A stretch of 64,000 bases of DNA from Phoronis australis (Eukaryota; Phoronida; Phoronidae), in assembly GCA_002633005.1 (NCBI GenBank), contig NMRA01000933.1:1-64000 (forward strand), written 5' to 3'. Position 1 is the first letter of the stretch. Each line of letters opens with the position of its first letter. A program made the translations under genes and the position numbers. The notes under the pieces were generated by a model. It did not search any database. It was not told the origin of the DNA and saw only the letters and a program-made list of their open reading frames with translations. Below, piece by piece: positions 32,311 through 43,739 of this stretch.

Positions 32311-32716
32311 CAGGGCCCGGTCTCTAATCTTTGTACTCGAAACGAACTCGAAACTATTTTTGGCAATTTCTCTGCTCCTTTTGTGCGAACTTAAGATAAT
32401 TGGTTATCAGACTGTGCTCGAATACATTATAGTTTATGCATAGGAGTTTCTAGTTCAAGTTTGCCCTTGAAGACCCTTATGTTCGTGCAACAAACTCGAG
32501 TAAAAACTCGAAATTTCGAGTTAAACTCGAACTTATTGCTTTAATATTGGGTTTACAAACTGTGAACCAAGGGTAATAATTTATCTACGTAAGTTATTGT
32601 GTACTCGAGTATAGAATAATAGACACTTATCTTGAGTTCGCCCAAAAGTAGAGTACAAAATGCCAAACCTAATTTCGAGTTCCATTTCGAGTAAAAAGAT
32701 TGGAGACCGGGCCCAG
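32311..32716. mobile_element. 406 bp TIR element with CWGGGCCCGG ends
   Basis: CAGGGCCCGGTCTCTAATCT at 32311 is mirrored near 32697-32716 as AGATTGGAGACCGGGCCCAG. The inverted repeat continues through ACTCGAAA and AACTCGAAA for about 45 bp per arm. The interior is non-coding with several CTCGA(A/G) phrases. No clear target duplication remains. Confidence 0.8.
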
Positions 32717-33054
32717 ATATTTGTAATCACGTTGCCGAATTTTCTCAAACGCGCATTTTTCCGCTTAATTCCTTATTTAAAAAATTCGGTCCTTGATAAC
32801 GAAGGTATTATATTACTTAAAAGTTCTGCGAACTTTGGTTATTACGCACCCATCTGCTAAATTATAATTCAATCAAAATGGGATTTCGCCACTGTTTAGC
32901 CATCAATAAATTCTTAACAAAAACGATTTGGGATTTAAAACATTATCACACTTAAAGAGGCATGGAATGCAAAAGCTCGTCAAAAACATCTTTTAATAAA
33001 TTTCTGACGAAAGTACCATCTCGCAACGTCTAGTACAGAGTAATTCACTTACCC

Positions 33055-33420
33055 TGCCAGGAAATTTCCAGAAATGTCACAAAATTCACGATTTTTGAAA
33101 TACCTTCTCCCCACTTATGATAAATTCGCTCACAGTATGTTACTTGAAGTTGTTTGAGGTCATAGGTCACATTTTCCATAATGTCTTGCCTTACCAAATG
33201 AGGAAACGTGCATGGCCTTGTGGGAGAAAAATCGACGAAGTGACGAGCAGTTGACAGACGTTTTTTTCTGAAATTGAAACTAAAAGAAAATGTCTTGATA
33301 TCAACAGAGATTAAATATCTTTAAAAACAAACCCTAAAAATACCTGGTGAGCAGGTTGAATCCTGTTTCAGTGGCACAGAACCATATTCAATATTGTAAT
33401 TGAGTCTGTCGCTTTCCAGG
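33055..33420. repeat. Dispersed repeat copy (partner at 5385)
   Basis: The same ordered blocks as at 5385-5800: GGAAATTTCCAGAAA, AGGTCACATTTTCCATAATG, TGTCTTGCCTTACCAAATGA and a closing TTTCAGTGGCACA. A substantial insert or deletion lies between the third and later blocks. Confidence 0.7.
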
Positions 33421-36400
33421 CCTCTTTAACCGATCGTGAATTGCTGCCGAACGAACCCTCAATCTAAGTGACAGGCAATGCAATATTAGGTATGGCCAAC
33501 CTCTATGAACTAAAATTTTCTTCTTGAGTCGCTGATCGTTTCGATGTTCTTGTTGGTAAAGGAAATGAAATCCTGTCACTGCAAAGAATATTAAGAGACT
33601 TTATGTGTGTAAGTGGCACCTAAATACTGAGAACATGCAGTTTCAAGAACAAATCTCGAGTAAATTAAAATTAAAAAAAAGTTTGACTTCCAGGTCACGG
33701 ATTGGATTTCGAGCCAATAATCTTATTTCAGTAGTTTTAATGATTTTTGGGTATTGTGTTGTGAAGGAAGTTAGCCTTTGTTACAAAGGACGGTAAGACG
33801 CACCCCAAGAGCCATTTTCTTGCTGAGTATGTCGACAACAAGCCCCCACGAGCTTTACGTTTTTGATAGGAAGTATCAGAAGAAATAGGAACTCATCCCA
33901 TTTGGAGAGTAGATTCGCAAAAAGAGACCCGGGTGAAGTCAGTTTCAAATAAAAAAGTTAGTGTTTCGTAGAGTTTTGTTGCTGTGTGCCATGGCTGTGG
34001 GTGTTAACTTGACACACCCGACCCGTTTGTAAGGATTCTTAGTCAGCAGCCTTTTTAGCCCGTTAAGGGTAAATCAGTACAAAAAGAGATGCCCTATTGT
34101 CAAAATGAGTACATCTTTTGCAACCCAAGTTTTAATATGCTTTAATAACCTTTCTGAAGATTTTTGTAGTTGAAAAAAACCTATGTCCCCCATCTGAGCG
34201 GCACGTACAGCATAAAACTTTGTATGGAGTAATCTGCGTTCCAACGAGAGAGCTTCGTCCGGAAGAAAAACAACATTAGGTTTAATTAAATCCTGTTTCC
34301 ATAGTTCAGCAAACATTAGGTAAGAAATAATGTGCCCTGGGCGGTGATTGATCACCAGCGGCCTTATAGCCGTGTGTGGATTCCAATTTGATCTCAAAGA
34401 ATGCCTGCGGAAATAACCTTTGGAAAAAAGACAAAGGAACCTACAGCGCAATTTGCTGGCCACATCTCATTGTTGAAAGCGTGCATTTTGTTGATTATCG
34501 TATATGTTAGGTGTACTATAACGAACCAAGGTTCAACGAGGTGTATTTTCAACACTTTTACTTGTGTGAACCCATTAAATTTCTAAAATCACAGTATTAG
34601 TAACACACATTTCACGAAAATTGAGTTTTAATTTTATAAAATAGGTACAAGTTACTGCTAATTTCCGATAAAGAAGCCTCTTGTAAAATTCAAGGTAAAC
34701 TAATCCAGACCTGACGTCTGCCTTTTTACTACTGTTTCCGACTATTTGTCTCACACTTATTACTTTATAATATATTTTGTTAAGAAAATGTCCCCGCTCT
34801 TCTCACACTCCTTCTGTTGAACTAGCTTGAATACTTAAATTCACCACTTGCTCAGTATAAACATAAAATTATCGAAATATTTCAAATTAAAAGTAGCTAT
34901 AATTTGGTTTCAAAAAACTCATTTACTACTACTTGCCCCATTTTCTCTTTTCTTTGCTTTAATGGGACCAACAGTGTTCATCAAATATGCCTGTTAAAAT
35001 ATCCGAGGCAACGTATCTTTGTCGATAATGGCGATGTACATGAATTCTTAATTTCAACATTTTGCCATTTTCACCAAATTCATTGGAAAATTACACGAAA
35101 ATATTCAACTTTATACACGGGAACTTTCGACATTTGAAAAGAACACCTATGAAGGGAGAAAATAAATTTCCAGGCCAAAGTAGTCACAAAACCTATTTTG
35201 AAAGTTCCAGCCACTCGGGGCCTAATATAATTTAGAAATTGATAACCGGGGGATGCACGGGTTTCATTTTCAATGCACAGGGTGAAAAAAATGTAATGAC
35301 AAAGATTTTGGGGGAATTTGTTTTAAAATCAGTCTCTTTTTGTTCCCTAAAATCCGCCCAAGGTAGGTTTTTAGTGAAGGGCACTTCATTGGAAATCCCA
35401 GGTAAAATGTTTCAGTTCAAAATAACGTAACACTATAACTCATATTGAGCACAGGAACTTACCGACCCAAGATTGCTCAATACCTGCGGGGCTCAAATTG
35501 GAATTTTGCATTGCTTTCATGGACTTCCACGCTTTAAATAAAATTTTTGCGTTACAAATGCATCAACAAGATTAAATGACACTTAAACTCACTTCTTACA
35601 AAGTCAACTTAACCTGGTTTTACATAATTCTGTCCACAAAACACGTCTCACCAACTGCCTTGTAAAGCATGACTTATTAAATCAATGACATGTACAACAC
35701 CAACAAATGTATGGTTTGATGCTCACTGTTGATGCATTTGCTATGAGGATCTAATATTCAAGTTGTGTAAGTATTTCTTCTATCAACTGCCTGCGTGTTA
35801 TTTATTTTTTTCACCAGCGGTTTTCAGTGGTTTGTCGCACCAAAACCTAATTTTTAAAGTTTGCATGGCAAAATTGATTTTTTACAAAAATGTGCTAAGT
35901 TCTATTTATGCGAAGTTTCACAAAATGCGTTCGAAACTGTTAACGGTACAATCCTTTCAATCTTGTAACGTTTTTAATACACCAGAGCAAATTTCCGTAG
36001 ACCCAAGGCACTTGAAGAGAAGTTGGTGAAATCACACGCCTCCCTTGTAATGCTTGGCTATTTCTTGCGAAGACTTGCTTGGTCTTCAGTTTTTGTTAGC
36101 TTCTTGCGTGTACGGAACGCAGCTTGGACATACCGTCAGTTAGGCATGCTACTTCAGTAATATTACTATTGTCTTGGACCATTCCGACCCACCAAAGCAG
36201 CGCTCAACTGAATCTAGCTTTTTAAAAAAATAGAAACCACAGTTTGTGAAAAATCAGATGTCATTTGTGCTTTGCGATATTTTTGGGGAAGCTTCTACCT
36301 TTTCACAAAATGTAGTCCAAAGATCCACAATATTCATACACCGCTTATCCCAGAGGGCATTTCCGGAGAAAGGCGTCTGGATGGAACAGACTGGCAGCCA

Positions 36401-38329
36401 TTTGCACGCCCAAGAAAATTAAGGCCTCGCGACTCTAACACTAATATGGACTGGGTGCCGTAGAATTAACAGTGTTGTAATTCAATATATAATCTGAATG
36501 CTGATTCTCACTAATGCCTGTGAAATTGATTTTGAACTACCCCTTATATAATGAGTGTCTCTTTTATACACGTGCAATTGGTTTCTGAATGTTTCAAGTG
36601 CTGTCGATTAGACGTATTAGTGGTAATAAATGCATTCAAATCTAACCAATACATCGGTTATTCTAATCGGACTAAAAGTTTTGATGTAACAGTTGCTAAG
36701 AGCTTTTAAATTTTCTTAGTCAAGAAATTTCCTGTAACCTTATTACTTCGACGAATGACATCTTTACTTTGATAGTCAGTCATGTCATATATTCAAAATA
36801 TTATCAATAGTCGTAGGCAGATATCTGACTAGCTATTGAATGACACCAGCATTATACTCTTTTCTACGTTATATTGATTTTTATATCATTTAGACTGTGT
36901 ATCGTTATTCTTTCAGGATAAAGAGCTTTTGAGAACCAGATTGGTGAGGACATTAAATTCTGTTCAATGTACCAGATCGTTCTACTGCACGTGTACTGCC
37001 GAGGATATAGCTTGTCTTGCCAAAGGCAGGTGTGACCTCTAAGCAGAGGGCCTAACTAAGAATTTGATTGTCTACAAATGCTCCGTGTGGTACAATAGAT
37101 CGGAATAGGTCACGTTGCTTTTGCCCAACATTAGCTAGATATGTGCTTTATTTGGCAACGGTGAAAACAATGCGTTTACAATAATCGTCAAAGATACCTC
37201 CAAAAACTCTAAGTGCACGCTTGTGCATTGACGTTCATGATGGCTAGGCCCTGCAATAGACGCGGACTATTAACATAGTTTATACTCGAACGCAAATACG
37301 AAGACGTGCATTGAAACCACGGGGTCGGTGTGTAAATTTCGTAGCGTGACAGTAGGTGAGGTTGGGGTTTTGTTTTGTCATCATATTGCACAGAGTTGTG
37401 CAAATCACCGAAATCAGGATATTTACAAAATATATGTATTTTCTCGTGATTTTTATGACAAATCCAAGGTCTTTGACATAACATTATTCGTTATTAACGT
37501 CACATGATATTCTCATTTACACTAATTCTAGGCTCGTTTTGGTGTTAGTTTTGCTGTTGTCCTGGATAAGGGTGTGATCAACATCGTTAAATTGAAATAC
37601 GGCGCTCAATAATGTCTCCATTCGGCACAATTTGGATGCGACAAGTCTAGTGCGATAGTCTGATACCCTGCTTGGACATTTTTAAGCTGTGAAATTTAAA
37701 AAATGAAGTTCTCAAGTGTTGACATAATAGTCGTTTTAAACCTATCAGCGTTACCACGGTAACTGCAGTCATTTTGTCAAGTGAAAAAGGATCTGTTTTA
37801 TTTACACAGAACACCTCGGAAAACATTGGAAGAAAAATGACAACGAATAATTCCAAAAACTGCAGTTAAACGATAGCAAAAATATATCACAAATCCTAGT
37901 AAACAGTCTACATCAAAAATCACAAATTTGAAATACACATTTGAATAGCTTCCTCACACAACTGTTTCCATCCCAGTCCAACCTGTGTCTAGCTAATTCA
38001 ACAATGATTGGGGAGGGAGGAGGGTGTCTCTCCTACCAAAGGTTACGCCCCTGCATCAATCTTTTGTTGATGGAGCAATACATCAACCACCAAGATGTAA
38101 ATGTCGATAATTCCGCAATGAATTCGGCTTTTATTATCACTACTAGTCGAAAACAAGTGGAAGAGTTCGCAAAGACGACAAAGCACTATAGATGTGAATG
38201 CACGACACTCACAGTTTGATCTGGAAATTCGTAACTTTTATCTGACAAAGAGAGCGGTTTACTAGTTGGCGGTTAATGAACACGCCCGTTGATGAACGCC
38301 GTGAAAGCCAACAATTTCTACCTTTTCCA
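33421..38329. other. Intergenic, no gene recognised
   Basis: AT-rich. The longest open frame (34074-34463, minus, 129 codons) shows no motif I know and has no supporting context. I see no exon signatures, RNA genes or clear repeats. Confidence 0.5.
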
Positions 38330-39845
38330 TAAGTGCATGACTGATATCGCGGAGAGAATTACTTACACGAAGATAGAAGGTTGTGCTCTTTGGCCAACTA
38401 CAATCATCAGCTGAGCGCCGTGCTTCCTGTAGATTTCGGCCCTTTAAATTCCGAATCTCTCCCCACGGTGGGCCCGCAACAGCTGGTCGACGTAGTTGCG
38501 TTGTCAATCCCTTGCTTCATGTTTAGAACTACCGGACAGGTACTTCCGCATAATCCACGTGCTGCCCTCCACAGCCTTCTTTCCACACACTTTGACCACT
38601 TTTCTGGAATGGTTCACACCAGCCACCTTCAAGAACCTCCGTAAAGACGATGACGGAAAACCGCGACATCCCACCTGTAACCTTTTCCTCTGGATTTGTG
38701 TTCCTAATCCCTCTGGAAATGTCTTGTCTATTCGAATTGTCCAGTGCCTCTTGGCAGTAGCTGGTCTCTCGAAATTTATCTTTTGACGTTATTTTGATGG
38801 AACTGCTGCACACACAACTGCTTCACGTATAACATCTAGTACTAGATTGTGTCTGAAAGTATACCATTTGCACGTGAGTCCTTTACTACAGCCAGATAAC
38901 ATATGTCACAGACTATCACTTCTATGGCAAAGACGGCAAGAAGAATCTGTCCGCAAACCCCATCTCACCAAATTGGCAGGTGATGGCAAGACATCATATG
39001 GATGAGGAACTTCAAATGACCTGCACTCATACTCCATCAGTCGTTTCAACTGATGACCTGCTGTTCCACACCATCCTTCAGCCACCGTCCCTGTTAAGCC
39101 TGTTCCACAGCTCACACTAACCGGCGTTCTTTCTTCATTTGCCGGACTTCTTGCTAACGTAGTTTGCTTTTTTCTGACTCCCTTGCCTCAGAGCAAACAT
39201 ATTCCTTTTGGATCACTCCAATAATCTTTTACCATCTCTCACCACTCCAAGTTCTTTTTCACGAGCCATCTCACTTGCAGTCTTCAGTGTTTCACTCACT
39301 TTCCGCTTCCCTCCAGTATTTAACTTAGGTGGTCTGTATTTTATGGTGCTGTCATTCGATTCACACAGCATACTGTACCCGGACCTTTGCAATCTTCTGC
39401 TCCTCTACCCTCTACAACAGATGTAATTAGTAGACGCAACTCACTTTGCTTGATGTACAGTGCTACTGATGAGAGAATCCTACATAAACCAAGCCAACTC
39501 TCACCAGTTTGCTGATCGTAAGCTCAGTTGCCTCAACTCTAGACAGCGTTATCTTATAGATGTTCATTGGCCATTTAAGCATCGATAGCAAACCAGTGTG
39601 TCTACACCACACCTTCAACTTTCCTGGCAAACTAGATATGTGAATATTTAACAAACCACTTTCTGTCTGTTGCTGTAATTCCATTCCCCGATGACGATCT
39701 GTAAGTGGGAAACTACCTTACCTTCCTAAACTCTATGCTCCCTGTTCACACGCAGTTGGAATTATTATTCCTGCAATGTCAAAGCCAACGTTCACAACAA
39801 CACTCTTCCTGAGTTAAAAAACCCTGCTCTTCTTGCTTTTGAAAG

Positions 39846-40046
39846 TCATTCTCTTCCAACGAGTGAGCTCAGTAAGTCATTGGAGAACTCTTCTTGCAAC
39901 AGGCGCATTTCCTGTAAGATTGTTAAGTTATCCATAAAAGCCCAGAGTTTCACTCCCACCTGGAAATTCCTCTGCTCTTCATCGGTACCTCTAACAATCC
40001 TCCCCATTAGCATTACAAATAGCATAGGTGAAATGACACATCCCAT
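39846..40046 (-). pseudogene. Reverse transcriptase active-site segment
   Basis: Begins GCVISPMLFVMLM and reaches KLWAFMDNLTILQE. FMDN at 39927-39938 stands where relatives have FMDD; GAT AAC encodes Asp-Asn, removing one metal-binding Asp. Confidence 0.8.
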
Positions 40047-40419
40047 TGCAATACCTTTTCGCCAGGCTCACATACTTTAATACTTTGCTGTTGTGAAATG
40101 CAGCTTGAACTGGTCAAAATACATTATCAAGCAACTTTGTAACCTCTGTGGACTATGAAAAAACTCCATTGCCAATCTTAGCATGCTGTGTGGAACAGGT
40201 CCATAAGGATTTGCAAGATCTTACCAGATCACATGCAGGTCATTCGTATCTCTCTTGGCTTACCTGTTCTTTGACCAGATCATAGCAACATGTCCCAGAC
40301 ACCCAGGAAACCCTGGCATGATGGCCTTCTCAATGCTGGTGTCAATGAATCCATCAGTTGAGAGGAACCTTATTAAGCTCTTTGCCAAGACTGTGAAGAA
40401 GAGATTGGTCTGAACTGAC

Positions 40420-41100
40420 CTAACTCAACAGAGTTTCCTCCTTTCGGTATGTAAATACCTCCGCTTTACACCAAGACTCTGGTATATCCACCTTCTCCCA
40501 CACCTTTACCAAGGCTCCCCACAGACAAGAGACCAACTTTGGACAGTTCTTATACACTGCATAGGTTACGCCACTGGGTCCTCCTACCGAGTTACTTCTA
40601 GCCTCTCTGATGACCTCCTTCGTCTTCTTTATCTCATCAAATATAAATGTCGGAGCAGAAGGTTTATTCAGCTCAGCCACTGGTTCTACGACAAAATTCC
40701 TCATCTCATTAGAGTAAACCGATTCCAGGTGTTCTTCCAATCTCTCATGAGACACAGTGAGTGTACCACTAGTCTTCTCTTTGAACTGCTGCTTCATGAA
40801 ACGGAAAGGATTCTCTGTAAAATCCTTTCTTGCTTTTGCAGACTGGAGCCGCTTTTCAACAAGACGTTGTGCTCTACCCAGCTTCGCAGTCTGTTTCCTC
40901 ACATCCTTCAGCAGTACTCTAATTTCTTCAACTCTATGAACATCCTGCTGCACGGCTGCACGCATTCTCCTCGCCTCCTTCCTTAGTGACAGAATTGTCT
41001 TCCTTCCCCTGCTTTGTATTGAAATAACCTGTTTCCTTTGCTTTTGGTCTTTCTCGCCAAACTTCAAGTCTCCATAATCTCTTATCATACTTGCCAGCAC
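40420..41100 (-). pseudogene. Longest intact reverse transcriptase segment
   Basis: 226 codons are open. Residues 1-115 are Lys/Arg/Glu-rich and probably helical. From about residue 165 it holds the start of the reverse transcriptase domain (EARSNSVGGPSGVTYAVYKN). The frame remains open upstream to about 41189 (DKQAWLEIYTDLSIAF), so the ATG at 41100 is not the element's true start. It ends in a stop where relatives continue into the FRPISL motif. Confidence 0.85.
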
Positions 41101-41735
41101 TTTTCTTGCTGCACTGCCTTTAACTGCGCTGAAAGCGATACTTAAATCCGTATATATTTCCAGCCATGCCTGCTTATCAGATGATTTTGGCTACTTGGTA
41201 GCTCTTCTACCTTTACGGACCTCAGGTTCAGGATGCTGTTTGACGCTGTTTTTTCTCATGGTCGACACATTCTGACGACTTTCCAGATAAAACCGACATA
41301 CACTTATTATTGCCTGATGTATCTTTCTTCCTTTCACCTCCTCCCGTAACCTTTACACCTCGTCTGTTCTACGTAGTCCTTAGTCCCTTCTGAAGATAAT
41401 GTATCAACTATGTTAGCAAGCCATTGATTTTAGCATCCAATCTATAACAGGCGACTCAACCTGAAACATAGATGGGCCGGAGGATTACTTATTGAACTGT
41501 AGCTGCTAGACTTGAAGCGGGCGCTATCCTAAAAGGGCTACTAAAAACCATCCCACCGACCTCACACATGCCACAAGCCATCTCTTCACGGCCATCAGAA
41601 ACTGTTTTGTCACTCGATCATGTGTGGGCGATGCTTTTCTTAAAATATTCAGGGCAGGCAGCTCACGCCCCGCGGCCCTATCACTGCCGTCACCGCACTG
41701 TTACGGTTGTCTTTGGTAAAGCCCAAATGCAGTAA

Positions 41736-42170
41736 AATTACTTACACAAAGATAGATGGTTTTGCTCCATGGCCAAGTGCAATGATTAGCTGAGAGCCAT
41801 GCTACCTGAAGATTTGGGCCCTCTATGCTCATGACCTCTCCACACCGTGGGCCTGCAACAGCTGGTCGATGAATATGCGTTGTGGTCGGCTATCAAGTCC
41901 TGGCTTGCGTTCAGTAGACGCTAGGACCTACGCTAGGACCTACGCTAGGACCTAGCTTAAACCTAGTCAAAGTCACGTATTCTCATTTAAAATGCACGGT
42001 AATATCTCACGTAATCTCGCGAAGTCTTGCTTTTTAGCGAGGTCCTAGCGTTACTGAACGGGAGGCTGGTTTCACGTTAAGACCTATCGGACATGTACTT
42101 CCGCACATCCACGTGCTGCCCTCTACAGCCTTCTGTCCATACAACCTGACCACCTTCCTGGAACAAACCT
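41736..42170 (-). mobile_element. 3' fragment of a second copy of the same retroelement
   Basis: 41736-41906 aligns with 38340-38515 (shared CGGTGGGCC-like, GCAACAGCTGGTCGA, GTTGCGTTGT blocks). 42073-42170 continues the alignment with 38516-38610 (ACTTCCGCA, CCACGTGCTGCCCTC, ACAGCCTTCT). The two halves are split by the 158 bp element at 41907-42064. Confidence 0.8.
41907..42064 (+). mobile_element. 158 bp TIR element inserted in the retroelement fragment
   Basis: The ends GCGTTCAGTAGACGCTAGGA and TCCTAGCGTTACTGAACGGG are inverted repeats of each other. Comparison with the uninterrupted copy at 38500 shows an insertion, with CCTGGCTT (41899-41906) and GCTGGTTT (42065-42072) as a diverged 8-bp target duplication, a hAT-type length. 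The left end carries three tandem copies of ACGCTAGGACCT. Non-coding; it needs a transposase in trans. Confidence 0.8.
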
Positions 42171-42300
42171 ATTCTTTGCCTTCAGAGGCCAAAATTATGA
42201 AGGTGAGGTCATTGGTAGGACACCATTATTCTTATAATGATTTTTTATAACTTTTTGATAGCAAAAACAAAAATATCAAATTCTGCATCGGTTTAATTGG

Positions 42301-43670
42301 ATGGTTTTCATATATATGAAGTGGTTGAATTCATTCCTCACCAACATCGAGCAGTCTCATCCAGAGACAACTGATATGCTCACCAGTGGGGTGATCTCAG
42401 TATCAATTAGGTCTACGATTCCTGGACCTCTTTGCGTCGTCGAAGAAATGATGGGAAAGACCTCTATGGAGTTACAATGGCTTTACAGGGCTGTTTAACG
42501 AGACGGTTGGAGTCTGACAACATATTCGAAGTTCTTTCAAAAACTTGTGGAGATCTGCGGTATGCTAACTATCCTGATTGTCCTCATAATAGTACTCTCG
42601 TGCAGTAAACTTTCATTACTGTTTAACCATTCAACAACTGCGACAGAGTTCCCGACAAGAACCGTTTCTTTGGTCTTTCTGCGGGTGCAGCATCATTCCG
42701 CTATATACAGAGGGATATAATAGGACCAGGCATGGTTGGTAAGGTAGCCAAAAAGAAATTATAAAGGGGCTGCTCGTGACGAAAAAGCTTGTTTCTATAA
42801 TACAGTGAACAAATTAAAGCTTCATACCATGGAGACATATACCAGAAAGATTTTCTTGACATCTATACAAGAAAATGTAAACATTTCGGTAGACTAATTT
42901 GAGACCATGAAAATTGTTTCCTTTTTCATATTGGATATAATGATGATGTGTAAGCCTGTCTCCCGTTCAGCAACGCTAGGACCTCGTTAGAAAGCAAGAC
43001 TTCGCGAGATTACGTGAGATATTGCCGTGCATTTCAAATGAAAACACGTGACATTGACTAGGTTTTAGCTAGGTCCTAGCGTAGGTCCTAGCCTCTACTG
43101 AACGCACGCCTGGTATGTTACACAGCTTTCCGGGTTGTTCAAAATCAAGAAGAAGGAGACCTTGCCTTCCAGCTCCTTGTAAAAGCTGTTGATGGATAGT
43201 CTACTGTGAGCTAACGAAATGTCCACTTACCTCTATGCCTAGCTGATGGATTTTTTGCCAAAACAAACAAAAAAGCCTTCTCCATTACACTGTAAACAAC
43301 TCTCCAAAGGTTTTACAATACTACCCAGACTCGTCTTTTATTCAAGCTGCAAAAGCCTTTTACCACACACTAAAGGAGTTGGCTGCAATACTTGACTGCA
43401 TGTTTTCTAAAAGCAGTGAGTGCATTAACTCTACTATCTCTTATTTAAAATCTAAGTAATATTTGCTCACAGAGGTCCCCCATTTTGAGAACCAGTTTTC
43501 TCCACTACAAGTAAATTAATAGACCTAAGCGTAGCAACGTTCCTGCAAAACTATGGGGACAAAGAGCAGCTTAGTGATAAACGCTTAGAGCACAAAATAG
43601 TTGCATCAAGGCTACAGAGATGTTCTCGTACAGTTCTCTTCGTCCACGGGAGTGCCTATGAGCTATCCGC
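42301..43670 (+). pseudogene. Decayed repeat-borne coding fragments
   Basis: A frame at 42301-42498 reads FLTNIEQSHPETTDML, then IRSTIPGPLCVVEEMMGKTS. One near 43515-43670 reads LSVATFLQNYGDKEQLSD with further residues. Both recall segments of a widespread unnamed repeat-borne protein of invertebrates (an HPE...SVxR...VDxxxEQT-like pattern). The match is from memory and weak, and the region between is full of stops. Confidence 0.25.
42960..43105 (-). mobile_element. 146 bp TIR element, inverted partner of 41907
   Basis: It matches the reverse complement of 41907-42064 along its full length (CTCCCGTTCAG, AACGCTAGGACC, CTTCGCGAGATTACGTGAGA, CTACTGAACGC), with one fewer ACGCTAGGACCT unit. The flanks AAGCCTGT (42952-42959) and ACGCCTGG (43106-43113) form a diverged 8-bp duplication, so it is an independent insertion and not one arm of a larger element. 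Confidence 0.8.
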
Positions 43671-43739
43671 TAGATATGGTGATATGAGAAAGAAAGAGAA
43701 ATTTTCATGACTGGGTGGCCAGCAAAGGCACGGGCCACT

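Larger units (their letters stand above)
38330..41260 (-). pseudogene. Non-LTR retrotransposon reverse transcriptase, broken
   Basis: Read on the minus strand. An N-terminal basic helical region (41189-40420, with KDFTENPFRFMKQQFKEKTS) leads into reverse transcriptase motifs: GPSGVTYAVYKNCPKL, PESWCKAEVF, FIDTSIEKAIMPGFPGCLGH, DLANPYGPVPH (first catalytic Asp), GCVISPMLF and AFMDNLTI. Then follow the downstream segments LPGKLKVWCRHTGLL, YDVLPSPANLVRWG with SCRLC, and VGCRGFPSSSLRRF. This order and wording match a non-LTR element family often annotated as R2-like in aquatic animals. The active-site box is FMDN where a second Asp is expected, several stops and frameshifts separate the pieces, and part of the region before YDVLPSP is missing. 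It cannot be active. Confidence 0.85.

Noticed and set aside
34074-34463. 129-codon minus-strand frame
   Set aside because: No motif and no neighbouring exon. Not called.
41907-43105. One 1.2 kb transposon with 150 bp terminal inverted repeats
   Set aside because: Each arm has its own inverted ends and its own 8-bp flank duplication, and the left one interrupts a retroelement, so they are two insertions.
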